64,000 nt of DNA from Platynereis dumerilii (lineage: Eukaryota; Annelida; Polychaeta; Phyllodocida; Nereididae): NCBI GenBank assembly GCA_026936325.1, contig JAPTHN010000011.1, forward strand, positions 33,080,629 through 33,144,628, read 5' to 3'. The notes under the pieces are model-generated. The model did not search any database and was not told the origin of the DNA. It worked only from the letters and a program-made list of their open reading frames with translations. The position numbers and the translations under genes are program-made. Positions 22,806 through 35,500 of this stretch are shown here, piece after piece (position 1 is the stretch's first letter; each line of letters starts with the position of its first letter).

Positions 22806-23221
22806 AACGATTCCCACTAGAAAATCGCTTCTTTTGTTACTAATTACACTTACGCATAGTCCTTGTCCCTCTCCCCTTAAATCACTCGAAGGTGCTTCCT
22901 AAGGGAAACTATTATCCAAAGTATATATTGTAGACTTTATCATTTTGTACACAGCATCATGCTTATTTGCACTGGCTTCATTTTAACCTCATTAAGCTTT
23001 TCTACAGTTCATAGCCTTTTTGATATGGTACTTTGAACAACTTTTCTCATTTCACAGACAGAAACTAGAAGTTATTCTGCTTATTATTCTTCTCCAGTAG
23101 GTACCAGCTTTACTTGTATAGCCACAGTTACCATATTTTCATGGTACATCCCTATGTAGACAAGCACATGCTTTAGGATGAACTAAAATAAGTCGTAGAT
23201 GAAGCTTCGTGCAGCAGCATT

Positions 23222-23227
23222 AATAAA
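23222..23227 (+). terminator. ATXN10 polyadenylation signal
   Basis: AATAAA in TTAATAAATTTTG, 417 bp after the ATXN10 stop. It is the first canonical hexamer downstream, giving a 3' UTR of about 440 bases. Confidence 0.6.
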
Positions 23228-23449
23228 TTTTGTGCTTGGCCTGAATAAGCTGTTTACATATATATATATAGCATTGCCCTTGGTACTTCAAGTACTTGCA
23301 CCTTCTTTCTATTGGTATTAATACCCGGCACGGGATCATTGATATTTCCTGAGTCATGGAAAGGTGCTACCTGATATCCGCAAAGTTCCTCTTCTCTTGC
23401 ATAAAGTGTCGTGGGGTGTTGAGCCTCAGATTTTAAATAGTGTTTCTGT

Positions 23450-23955
23450 CTTCTAAAATAGCCATTAGCGACCTTGTGGCATTACGTTGGCATAGCAACC
23501 GGTCAAGTTCATTGTTAAGTTGTTCTAGAATGGCCGTCAGTGACCTGTTGGCGTTGTGTTGCCATAGCAACCGGTCAAGTTCATTTTTGGTTGTTCTAGA
23601 ATGCCATTAACGGCATGGCATTGTATTGCCATAGCAACTGGTCAAGTTCATTGATAAGTTGTTCTAGAATGGCCGTTAGTGACCTGTTGGCGTTGTGTTG
23701 CCATAGCAACCGGTCAAGTTCATTTTTGGTGATTCTAGAATGTCCGTTAATGACCTTGTAGCATTGTGTTACCATAGCAACCAGTCAAGTTCATCGTTAA
23801 GTTGTTCTAGAATGGCCATTAATGGCATTATGGCATCACATTGCCATAGCAACCGGTCAAGTTCATTGTTAAGTTGTTCTAGAATGGCAATTAATGATCT
23901 TGTGGCATTACATTGCCATAGTAACTGGTAAAGGTCATTGTTCAGTTGTTCTAAA
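23450..23955. repeat. 71-bp tandem repeat carrying seven X-box (RFX) motifs
   Basis: Seven units of 68-73 bp begin near GTTCTAGAATGGCC and contain a core of GTTGCCATAGCAAC followed by CGGTCAAGTTCATT. The core matches the RFX X-box GTNRCC-N(0-3)-RGYAAC exactly at 23558-23571, 23697-23710 and 23768-23781. It differs by one base in the 5' half at 23486, 23625 and 23840, and more at 23912. The core is the most constant part of the unit. Apparent reading frames rich in S and L are artefacts. It lies just past the ATXN10 polyadenylation signal. Confidence 0.9.
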
Positions 23956-24754
23956 CGGAATGTTTGTGCAATGCTATGTAAACAAAAAGCGTTCTTCATT
24001 TGAGAACTTGTCTCCTCTTCCATTGTACATACTGCACCTTAATATAGTGAAGTAGGTATAGTCAGTATTATTTCTTTTCAGCATATGAAAGTGTTATTTG
24101 TGTTTTCAACAAGGCAGCATTTGCAAAATATATTAAGAGTCCAGATTGTATTTGTTTTGTTACCGAACTGACTTTGCATTTCAAGTGGTTTGTTTTTAAT
24201 CGATGTCATTTGCTTCATATGTGCAGACAGGAAAATAGCTAAAATACCACATATCAAATTGACAAATAGCTAACCAATATTTTTTCTTTGTACTATTTCT
24301 TTCCATGAGAACAGAAAATGCATTAGGGGTAGATAGCATCTTACTATGTTGTTAGCATAGGGGTAATGTGACATTGTATCAATGTATATATAATTTAATG
24401 TTGAAGTAATGGCAGTAGAGCTATTGAATGATACTAGCCACTTCAAATAACTTGTTTCTTGGTGTAATTGTTGGCTATGTTTTACAACAATTACTATGCC
24501 ATTTAAGGTCATTGGTACATGAAATGCAAGAATGTTGTACGATTATATATGTACAAAATATGTACACTGATTACGATAATGTATATGATAAACTTAGTAG
24601 GTATGAATACCTGTATGATTGTAATTCAACAGTTATGATTGATTTATGTAGTTGTACTTGTCAGGAAGCCCTTGCTATTGCATTTAATTGTTCCTGTAAG
24701 TTCAGGTAAATTTTAAGTTATTCTGTTGAGTGGTATTAACTTTGAAGACAGGTA

Positions 24755-25124
24755 AGGCCAGGCATAGGTAATCTTTAGCTTCTCGAGGCACTTTTCTTAG
24801 GGTCAGCGGGAGGGTTGGTCTAGTGGTAGAGTGCTGGGCTGCCAGTCGCTGGGTCCTGGGTCCAATCCAGGTGTGACCGGACCAATATATGTTGGACGGC
24901 AGCTGTTTCAATCATCCTTTTCCTCATTGCCGTGTCCTCCTCCTGTCCTATTAAGCCAACCAAGTGCATAAATACAGGATGTAAAGCCCCAATCTTCCAT
25001 CATTCCTGGGGTCAGTCGGTGGGACAAAATAAAATAATTGTAGGTAAACTCAATTTTTTTCCATAGGCTGAAAATCTATTGGCTTGGTTGATTCGAGAAG
25101 TTAAAAATTAAATCTGTCTGGCCT
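24755..25124. mobile_element. MITE with AGGCCAG(G/A)CA ends, interrupted by a SINE
   Basis: The left end AGGCCAGGCATA and the reverse complement of the right end, AGGCCAGACAGA, match. The subterminal text (TAATCTTTAGCTTCTCGAGG and TTGATTCGAGAAGTTAAAAA) recurs in the second copy at 31925-32131, which is uninterrupted. About 200 bp of SINE separates its halves. No coding sequence. Confidence 0.75.
24810..25008 (+). mobile_element. tRNA-derived SINE inserted into the MITE
   Basis: The head has an A box TGGTCTAGTGG (fits TRGYNNARNNG) and a B-box-like GGTCCAATCC. A body of about 130 bp follows. Flanking near-duplicates GGGTCAGCGG and GGGTCAGTCGG (24800-24809 and 25009-25019) fit a target-site duplication. 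The second MITE copy has this site once (GGGTCGGTCGG). No perfect tRNA fold, so not a functional tRNA. Confidence 0.75.
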
Positions 25125-27975
25125 AATATCGATCATTATCGAATGATATTATTATTGTAGCTGTTGTGTATATTGGAGTGTTAATGCTACTATTATCTAC
25201 TCCGGGCATTTCTGAGCACTTAATTTATTGACTTGCAATGTGTTGTGACACAGTTGTGTTCTCCCATGGAAGGTGAATGTGGTAGTTCATCTTTATTGTT
25301 GTTTAATGATTGACTTATTAATTGGTAAATAATATGTTAAATGATGTTAACAAATATGTAACTATGCTGTTTAAAACATTGAATAATTATCACATATATA
25401 ACAGTTGTAATTCTCCATAAGTAAGATGTAATTTAAGTAACAATCACAAAAATGTCAAAAAGGAATGCATTTCTGATCATACTAGAGTCTACGTAACTGA
25501 AACGTTGACCTGCCACACTAAGTTTGTCTATTCTAGAAAGGCTAGTTGTAGGAATACAATTGTTGACAAATAATACAAATTTCAATCATATTACTGTATT
25601 AGATGTTCTGTTGTATGTTAGAAAAAAGTAACACCCCCCCCCCCTTGTTCTCCCTAAATCTCTGTCAATTTTGTAAAAAGTCCAATAATTCTAATGTTGT
25701 TAAAAGAGGTATGAAAGTGTCGTGTTAATTTAAGTAGAAGAAATTCCACTCATTTCTCAGTCATAATTAACGTAGGTTGTCAAGTTGTGGTGTATATATG
25801 TCACATGTCTAATCTGTACACATAGCTGTAAATATAGCTACTGGCTTTGGATATAGCTCTTATTTGAAATCGGATCCTGATGTTTACAGTTACTTTTGTT
25901 ACATCATTGAAGATACCTAATATATTGCGATTCATATAAATTTAACGGTTTATTGATACTGAACTGAGTTTTGCTTTATATCAAATGTCAAATTATACTT
26001 TTTGCAAAAGCTTTCTATACACCAGTTGACTTGGAAGTTATTTTCTGCGTTTTGTCTTTGACTGATGGCCATCTCGTATCATTTCTCAGCTGGGCTCAGG
26101 TTGTGGTCATTTGTTTGTTAATGTATCCCACAATTATAACATCCCATAATTTATGATTATTGGATTTTAGCCAACTTTTTCTATCTTTGTTATTTTTTTA
26201 CCGTTTCCCTGGATTTTCTAACAAAACCAAATAACTTAAAAATGGCCACAGTCCTCAGCTTTTACCAGAATAACTTGATGATAAGAAGTATCAAAAATAT
26301 TTTATATAAATTTAATTATTAAAGCAAATTAATTATGAAGTAAACTACTTCTTTGTTAAGTTTGCAGTTGTATTATATCACAAAAGTTATATTCTGGCAT
26401 GTTAGAAAATTTAATGTTTTATCACAGGTTACACAATAATTGTTTTGGAAAACTGCTATTCATTTGATTTTGAAGTTTTGATAATTGTTGTCTTGTACAT
26501 ACATGAAAAAGGATCTGTAATGAATTTTATTATGTCCTGTCCTTTTTGAAATATATATATTATATATATCATTATGCTATAAGAATGAGTTTGTGTTTTC
26601 ATTCGCTTTTATTTAACCACATTGCATCGTGTGATTGAGACTTAAACTTGTCCGACTAACACCAGAGGGCAGTCTTGTCTAGTTGAGCAAAGGAGCAATA
26701 TGCATGTTCAGGCCACAGTGGTGAGCAAAACCATCAAGAGTGTGATCAAAAAGCTGAAAAAAGTTGTCTCTTGCTTCGGCTTGTGATTTCATCAGAATTT
26801 CTTTTCTGCGTTGAGTTTCATGATCAATCTTTCCGTCGATGCTACCACACTGGTTTGGACCAGAATCTCCGTGATTGGTGAATATATGTGCAGCTATTTT
26901 AAAATTGGCGCAAAATCATCCCAATTGCTCGGAGATATTATTCGTTTGTCCGAGTTAGCCAATCAAAGGCTAGCAAAGTCTTAAAATCTGATCGAAGTGC
27001 TTTAATTTGCCTCTTCAAGTGATTGTGCCTGATTGTTCAAGATATTTTGTTCAATGAAGTTGCGTCATTTTCTACAAAATTTTGTTTGAATTTCGGTTTT
27101 CACCATTGCAGCTAATATTTCTAATTAAAAGCTGTTTGCCCTTGTTGCAGCTTCTGAATCATTTTGCTGTCTTCAGCGTTTCTTTTCAGGATGGAGCTTC
27201 TCAATATTATTATTTTTCGGCCTTTGCTACTTGAGCTTGCTCATGGAGCAGTTAACCTGAGGCAAGAGATCAGAAGTGGGGAGGCTCACAGTTTGCCTGC
27301 CACTGGAGGTATGGTCCCATGGCCTGAGAATAATAGTCTGGGACTTCATGGAGAAACAAATCCTTAGCTCAGTGCATAAATCTCCCTCTGCTGCACCGAT
27401 GTACATCCAATGTAACCCTTTCTAGTTTGCCAGTCAGCTGTTTGTGCACTGCTTGCCAGTCTGCTCCCTAGGTGTTCTGGGCTACAGTCAAAGGTGCTGG
27501 GAATTATTGCCTCTTCTGCCAGCCTCCTGTTTGCTGCATGGCTTGCCTGGAAGTGCAGCAAGTTACAGTTTAAATTCTCAACTGGTTCACAGTTTATGTA
27601 CATTTTCACAATGATGTGGTATTGTAAGTCCTACAGTTATTTAAAACTATTTCTCCTGGGTATTTCTTGGTCCCTGCTTTAATATTTTTGCTGCATTGCC
27701 AAACTGAAAAATGCTACAATAACTAAATGGTTCAATTTTCTTGGCACCTTTGGTCTTTTAGTATTATGGTTTGCAGCATGGCTTCAGTTGGCAGCTGTTG
27801 GTTTTTATATTTTGGAAACAAATTATTAAAAGCCGTAGTAATATGGTCAAGGTTCCAGGTATATTTGGTGGATTTTAATAAAATTATACATGTAAACTCA
27901 TCTATCCAGTGAATGTTCATAACCACAATATTAAAACTTGGGCTGGAGAAAATTCAGCTGACCAAATAGTAATTT
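25125..27975. other. Intergenic AT-rich DNA, nothing recognised
   Basis: Convergent ATXN10-Wnt7 interval. Apart from a C-run near 25630 and short TA microsatellites (26555-26570), I see no exon with splice sites, no element ends and no RNA gene. Short open frames have no family resemblance. Confidence 0.5.
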
Positions 27976-28814
27976 AACCTCTCCAGAGGCCTTGAGGCCT
28001 TGTTCACTCCGACACCTCAGATGTTGTTGAGGTGTCAAGACTGTGTTGTTTTCACAATTGATGTGTTCCTCACCCCTTTCTGTCCTGAAGGAGGAGATTG
28101 GTCCTGACTTGATGGAGATTGTGGAGAACTTTGAGCAGAGACTATTAGCACAAGCAGAGCATCCACCGTGACACCTTTAACACCATGGAAATTAACAATG
28201 CCAATCAATCAGCCAATTTTCTGAACACAATAATTATGACATTAAATGGACCTCTGAAGAACAATCCACGATGGTCATCATGCATTAGGCTACATGGTGA
28301 AGAGAGACAAATGGCTTTCTGGACACCTTGGTAGTGGCAAAAGAGTCACCAAAGTCTTCTGCAAACAAACCCACACCAACCAATATCTTAATTTCAACAG
28401 TAACCATCAATTTGAAAATAAGAGAGGCACATGGTGTGCAAGGATTGCAGTAGCAGCTCTGTAGGCAAGACCAAAAGGTCACTGAAGTTGTACAACATCG
28501 GACAGGTTGCGAAACACATTCATCTGGAGTGCCCTGGTCATTCAGGTAATTTAAACAATACAGAGGCGATTGCAATGCAACAAGATTGTTTCAAACGAGG
28601 CATAAAAGAGTCCTTCTTCATCAGCAGGAGTCCCAAGTCATCTCTTAACACCGTTAACAGAGATGGGGGCCACCAGCAACTCCATCAAGTCTGGACCAAT
28701 CTCCCCCTTCAGGACAGAAGGGGGAGTGGGCCACATCAACAGTGAAAACAACACAGTCTTGACACCTCAACAACACCTGAGGTGTCAAGAGTGAACAAGG
28801 CCTCTGGAGAGGTT
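27976..28814 (+). mobile_element. Broken Penelope-like retroelement with inverted ends
   Basis: A fossil of the 3' part of a Penelope-like element. The sense (+) frame carries the end of the reverse transcriptase region (THTNQYLNFNSNH-like) and a GIY-YIG endonuclease tail with FKRGIKES, SLNTVNRDGGHQQLH and VWTNL, the family's usual ending. The two ends are inverted copies of each other: AACCTCTCCAGAGGCC at 27976 and its reverse complement at 28814, with arms of about 140-150 bp. That arrangement is known for this family. It is clearly inactive, truncated at the 5' side, with several interruptions. Confidence 0.75.
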
Positions 28815-30943
28815 GAAAGCTTTTTGGTGTGCTAAATTGTATCCAGCCAAAATTTAATATTGCTGTTTTTGGTGGATTTTGGCTGGCCTAGCTTCTAGCA
28901 CGCTACGGGTTGGAAATTTTGTGTTTTACTCATCAGTAGGTATGTGAGCTTGGCCTTGATTGATCATTGATCATTGATGGAAAATATATTTCCCCCTGTT
29001 TAGTGTTCACCTCATGATGATTTTGGGTTGATGTGTATAAATGTATTGTATCTCTGATTAAGTTTTATTCTTGCTTGAGTCATGGTAAATTCATTACTAT
29101 GATTTAAATAGTTAATACCATGACGACTGTCCACTGTCCAGTAAATAATAAAAGATACAGCAACATACACTCATCATTACTTGGAAAGGATATTGGATTT
29201 TGCATGGTGTTTTCAATAACCTTGAACACTGTTTAGTATCCCTTTTCTTTTGCTTTCATTCTTTCTTAAATTTATTTTTAAAAGGAAATGCTACAGATAC
29301 GGGTAAATGTGCTGTTCACTTGTCATGCTTCAACTGTGGGATTATCAAAGTGCAACTATTCATAAATAAGCAAATACTTGCTCGTTCTTCTCCAAAAATT
29401 CAGGTAGGATAATCTGTACAGATTAGTGTATGTTCCCGTGAATTGTGGCATGGAATAATCTTGCATGAACTGTGATGCAAAACTGCATTAGTAGAAATTC
29501 AAGCAGAAAACATATTCTGATGCTCTGTGTCCTTTGAAGGATAGTCATATTCCCCAAAGTATCATGATGTACCAGAAAGACATCAAATTGACCATTCATG
29601 AAAAACATCAGATTTGAATAAATATATGGCTGTATCAGTTGTCCATCAAATTTCAGTAAAAGGTGTTAAACCATAAAAATATGTTTTTGAGATAGCCCTG
29701 AGAGTAACACGCACTTCTTCTAGAAACCAAATTGTGTCAGATGTCCCCCACAAACCTGTTCATATTTCATATTGAATATCATGTGGCAAATCAAGTTTTA
29801 CCGATAGGAACAACTTTGTTTACTCTTTATTCTGGCTGAAGTATAATCAACAATACAGTGAATTAATTAGCATAATACCCCTGATAAGGAGGTCTGAGAG
29901 GGCGGGGGGGGGGGGGGTAAAATATAAATTTTGAATATAACAAACCCTAGCCTATGTCTTTCTAGGGGATGAGAAAATGTTTCATGCAAGCCCGGGAAAA
30001 ACAGAGTGGTCTATGAATTAATATTGGGATTTCAAATAATGATTCGATCAAGTTTAATTATTTCTTCATTGATGCTAAATTTGATGTTTACCCAGCACAA
30101 GGAGCACATCCTGATAATTTGGTGAGTATGACTATCCTGTGAAGGCATCAGTTCTGTGCTTAATTTCCCATTAACATATGTTTTCGCATCACAGTGTATT
30201 ATGTAACATTATATAGATTCGGACAATGCCACAATTTCATGGGAACGCAATAAAAACTATTTTGTACGGAATAACACAGATTATCATACATGAAATTTTG
30301 GAGAAGAATGAGCGAGTACTTAGTTGCTTTCTCATGGTTAGTGATACTGATAATCCAGTAGTTGGTAGTATGGCAAGTGAGTAAACATTTGAAGCTGCTG
30401 CAGAATCTTTCTCAATTTAATAATTGCCTTTTACATTTTGTTTGTGATGCAAATCATGTTTGACATTACTATTGATAGAGATGGCATCCTTTAGGAGTTC
30501 TTTTTTGAGACGATCAATTGTGCGCTGCAGCAAACCCTCAGAGAAGTTGAGTGTGTACCAAATATTTAATCACAGGTTATCCTTTATTAAAAAGACTACG
30601 CACAAGACATTCAAAGAAAATAAAGAATAATTTTCTGTTTTTAAGTAGATTTTTCTTGCTGACGTCCTCGATTACTGTCATTTGTGGAGATTTCAATGCT
30701 ATAGGGGGGCCTACTTTTTGAAGCACACTGTTGGTGGCTCTGGGTCTGTAATAATGAACATTTGTGTAATATAGGTTATTTATGGCTTTTTTAGAGCTGC
30801 ATAAGTTGTAATTACAGAATTTTAGTCGCCTGTTCGTGTTAGAAATGCACAATACCAGAAGAAAAATTTGTGAAAAAGTTGGCGTTGAAGGTGTGATTCG
30901 ATTCAGTGCAATGACGAATGTGTTAAGGCCGAGGAGATCTCTA

Positions 30944-31132
30944 CACTCTAAAAAATTTCAGACAAAATTGGTTTTTTAGATTCAAAATGGTTTTTTGAAA
31001 AACCAAATTTCAATGCAAAAAACCAACATGGATTTTTTTAAAAATCCATGTTGGTTTTGCATTGAAATTTGGTTTTTCAAAAAACCATTTTGAATCTAAA
31101 AAACCAATTTTGTCCCCACATTTTTTAGAGTG
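30944..31132. mobile_element. Palindromic TA-flanked MITE (mariner-like)
   Basis: Ends CACTCTAAAAAAT are inverted repeats and the element is flanked by TA on both sides (30942-30943, 31133-31134). The arms extend inward almost perfectly to the centre (AAAAATCC and GGATTTTT), so the 189-bp element is nearly one long hairpin. No coding sequence. Confidence 0.85.
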
Positions 31133-31924
31133 TATGCAATATGGGAGTTATCAGACAGTGACAATAATATCATTTAGAGAAGACTGCTCAAGGAATTTAT
31201 TACATTCTTTGCCTGTAACCTGATACTGGCAAAAACCATATTTGAATCAGAGGACCAAAAGAAGCTTGTCAAAGTTTTACAAAGACTTCTTAATGGCAAT
31301 GCCTTCCAATGTGATTGTTAATCATTTCATGAAGAAAAAGGCGAATAAAAGTTGGTTCTGAGAGTGTTAAATCAATGCTAGTGCTCTGATGACACACTTA
31401 TCCAAACAGATGATGGATCTTTAACTAGTTCAAGTATAAATATTTTAAATATTTTAAGTATTTAACACATTTATTGAAAAATGTGAAACATATTACCATC
31501 TGGATGCTTGAGCAGATGGCATGGGTAGTCAATGATACTAGTCATGTCTCTTAGCGAAGGTTAACTCAGTAATAAATACATTATACTTAACTGCATGAAA
31601 GGTAGTTAATATTATGCTACAAATGTACAGAGGTACATAAATATAATGATACACTTCAGAGAAATCTACATCTTTACAAATTCACTGAAATATGATTTAT
31701 CACAGAATATTAACTCATGGCCACCTCAATAGTAGCACTCATTAGCCATATGTTAATTATACATAATAGATATAGGCTCCATACATTTATGCAATTGAGT
31801 ACATCTTAAAACACTGTACAGTAACAAGTGAAAGTGTAATTAAACTAAGCACCTTAGAGCTAATAGTTTTTGCATGGGAAGATCAACCTTCCAATTTAAT
31901 TTAGAAGAAATCTAACAAGCACTT

Positions 31925-32131
31925 AGGCCAGGCCAATTAATCTTTAGCTTCCTGGATCTTTTCAAGGCACCTTTTAGAGGGTCGGTCGGCAGAACCAAAA
32001 ACCAAAAAAGCTTATCTATTTTTTGTAATGTCAATTAAATAAAAAGTTTGGGTAAGCTCAATTGTTTGTGAAATCAGAATATCTGTTGGGAGCGTCGATC
32101 CGAGAATCTAAAAATCAACTATGTCAGGCCT
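31925..32131. mobile_element. Second, uninterrupted copy of the AGGCC-ended MITE
   Basis: The left end AGGCCAGGCCAATTAATC and the right-end reverse complement AGGCCTGACA match the copy at 24755-25124, as does the body (CTTTAGCTTC, GGCACCTTTTAGAGGGTCGG, then GTCGATCCGAGAATCTAAAA). It lies 440 bp beyond the Wnt7 stop codon, so it may fall inside the Wnt7 3' UTR. Confidence 0.75.
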
Positions 32132-32574
32132 CATATTCATTTGTACATCTGTGCCTCTATACAAATACTTTATGGCACCTTGGTTTATATAAATATAAGC
32201 TAATATAATGCTGAAAAATAATTGCATAGATGCTCAGCTTATTTTTGACAATAATAAATAATAGCATGTTGCATCAAAAGTAGCCTTTGTACATTCAAAA
32301 ATATATTATTTATAAGTTCAGCTGTTGAGTCAAAGGCAACTTGTGGGTAATGTAACATATTTACAAAATATAGTCCTTTGTTTTGTTTTGACATCACATC
32401 CAGTCCACCATTTTTGCAAGATGGCTGCTCACCATAGCTACCATTTTCAAATACTGCAGCCTTAATCCATGATGGCCACCATATTCCAATGTCATCCGCC
32501 ATTTTAAAACAAAGGCAGCTGGTTCTTGGTAACACTCGGCTATTTTATAAGATGGCTGCCATTTCCTTTTCACA

Positions 32575-35500
32575 TTATTTACAAGTGAATATTTGGGAGC
32601 GTTCGCTGCAGTTTTGGCAAGTCACTTTGCAGCACCAGTGGAACTTGCAATTGCACTTCCAAGTCCTCATGAACTGATGCGTGTTGTAGCCTCTTCCGCA
32701 GCACAGCATCCCGCATCCGTCTGTGCCCGTACTCGTTCTGTTGCACTGGCGCCCCCTAGTGCCTAATGATCCCGTCAGAGGATCGTTTTCACAATAATTC
32801 GGCGAGTGTCTGAGGTACACCAAGTCTGCCCGCCGGGGTTTCTTGTTAGGCCGACGGGCTTTTTTGAGCTTAAGAAATATGGGAGTCCTTGCTCGCCGGC
32901 CTTTTATGGGCATGACTTGCCGAGCTCTGTTATACCTGCGCATTAATGAAGCTCCGATTGATCGGAAAGAAGGAAGTGTCCGCCAACAAGTCCTCAAAGT
33001 ACACGATCCAGAAACTCCATGACATTTGCAGTCCCTGGCCATCAAGTCTTTCAGTGCCTGAAACAAAAACAAAACATGATCGTTAACATTTGTGATCAGT
33101 GAACATCACAGCAAGAAAATTATTATTGATGAAGTTTTCTGTTCTGTGCTTTCATGACACTTAACTTGGTTAGGCCAAAAACCTTTTGGACACTGGACAC
33201 TTCGAAGGTTGATTAATAAACCATTGCATCATATTTTGTCTGAGATTCGAAGGCTTTAATAGATCTGGTAATTGTACTTCTGATGTTGTACTTGTACAAG
33301 CTTCTCGACTGTCTCTGCTAATAACCCCACTTTAAACTCCAGATTGTTCAATCCCTGTCTGTGTCACAATGACGTACAATTCCGATGACGATACAGTCAT
33401 GTGACAATTGGGGTAATACGAAGAGGCAAATATGGAGTGAAGTGGAGAACGAGGGAAGAGAGTGCAACTGACTCTTGAAACAAGTGCAGACACAAGATTA
33501 CAGGAGAGCAGTTTGGTTTTTGTTTCCCTGATTGTGCTGTGGAGACATTGGCCATAAACTTAACTGTTTTGTCTAATTAACTCTCGGAGGGAAATCCTTG
33601 TACTTAGAAGAAAAGGTTACTCAGGAGCCTTTGAGACGAAAACAGTGAAATAGTTACACACTCAGTAGATGCCAGAGATGATAACATAGGAAAAGTATGG
33701 ATGAGCGTTTGAAGGTGTAGTACTTGCTGGTTTATTGTGATAATTTTCCCTGCCTTTGGTATTAAGTGTGTAATTTACCTGTGAAAATCTGTGTCCTCAG
33801 GCTGTTCAGATAAATCCAGGCAATTATCAGTGTTAGTTACGGGCAAATGGTTTTTTTTTCCTGGGTCTTGACTTTTTCCAGCCCAACACACACATCCAAT
33901 GCTAGGATACCAGTGGGATAGGTTCTCCATGTTGTTATTAACTAGTTACAATCACATATCAACCACTCTCAACCAGCAACGCATAACAAACAATTTAGAC
34001 GGCATTTATAGTTTAGATTCATAAGTGAATGAGCAGTTAACTGTCTGTGTGGGTACATTTTCTGAGTTTTCCATTTGCAAAAACATTTAGCCAAGACAAG
34101 TGCAGTGAAGGTGTCGAGTAGTGGAATAGATGGATTACAACACCAAGCCATGATGTTTTGTAGTGTTTAGATTGATTACATAATTAAGTCATGTTTGTGT
34201 TTTTGTTGGCTAATGCTAAAATGGATTGATTGCTCATGTTTCAGCAATGTTGTTGTTGTTGAAAGAGTGTTTCACAGTAAAGGAAACATTTGTTTACAAT
34301 TGTCAGGTTGAGCTGTCAGCTGTCCTCCCAGACCTTCAATCTTTCAGAGTTGTTCTCCAATTAGCCAAGCTGCAGTGCTATATCTGTGGAAGACAAATAG
34401 GCACAATGCTTGGGGGCTTCATTTGAACATGGTGCAAACAGCCAGGGTGAACGATTACATGAAAAATGAACAAACAAGTCATTGAGAGGCACCTGCCTGA
34501 GGTGGCCTTCTCAAATTAAGGGCCACGTGGAAATGAGAGATGGACCAGCTCAGACAAAGCTCTAGTCTCCTGCTAATAGCTTGCTATTCTTACTCTCTTG
34601 TGCAATTCTTGTGCAATCTGTCAAATAGCATAGCCATATTTCACTTCTCACCAACTTTCCTCCCTCTTTTTGATCTCAGAAATGTTCTTTTCGCAGCTTT
34701 TTGGTGTGAAGGCGTTATGGTTTTCACTGCCTAAACGACTTACCAAACACTTTTTTTGTACATTCCATTTCAACCTGTGAGTATGTATAAGAGTATGTTC
34801 ATTCAAATGTCCAATTTCCAATTGTCAATGTTTGTAACATGGTTATTCTGTTCATTGAACCGATGTGCAGTTCACAATTTCCCCTACTAATCAACTACAA
34901 TGCATCCCACCACAGGCACTGACACCTTTTCTCAAAAGGAGTTATGCTGTAATTCCCCAACATTTTGGAATGGCAACACATCCTGTTATTCATGGATTAG
35001 AACAAGGCTGAAACACTGACCGACAGTCCAGTTGTGGTCTGACTTTAATAAGACAAATCAGTTTTAAAATGCATAGCCAATGTCTCCACAACACAATGAG
35101 GGAAACAAAACACTCTCCTATAATCTTTAGTCTCAAAGGCTCCTAAGTGACCTTTTCTTCTGAGTTGGCCTACAAGGATTTCCCTCTGAGAGTTAATTAG
35201 ACAAAACAGTTAAGTTTATGGCCAATGTCTCCACTGCACAATCAGGGAAACAAAAACCAAACTGCTCTCCTGTAATCTTGTGTCTGCCCTTGTTTCAAGA
35301 GTCAGTTGCACTCTCTTCCCTCCTTCTCCACTTCACTCCATATTTGGCTCTTCACTTTACCCCGATTGTCACATGGCTTTTTCATCATCCTAATTTTTCA
35401 GCATTTGTGATTCCAATGTAAGGAATTACGGATTTACCGTTCATAGTTGGGTTATCAGCAATCTAAGCTGCAATATCAGTACATTGCCAAATGTGTGATT

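Noticed and set aside
23740-24023. Repeated MAINDLVAL/SCSR-type open frames downstream of ATXN10
   Set aside because: Both strands are open because of the 71-bp tandem repeat; not a gene.
22806-32574. let-7 microRNAs, expected because they lie near WNT7B in human
   Set aside because: I searched both flanks of Wnt7 for the TGAGGTAGTAGGTTGTA seed region and saw none. GAGGTAG at 54814 and 62208 continues differently.
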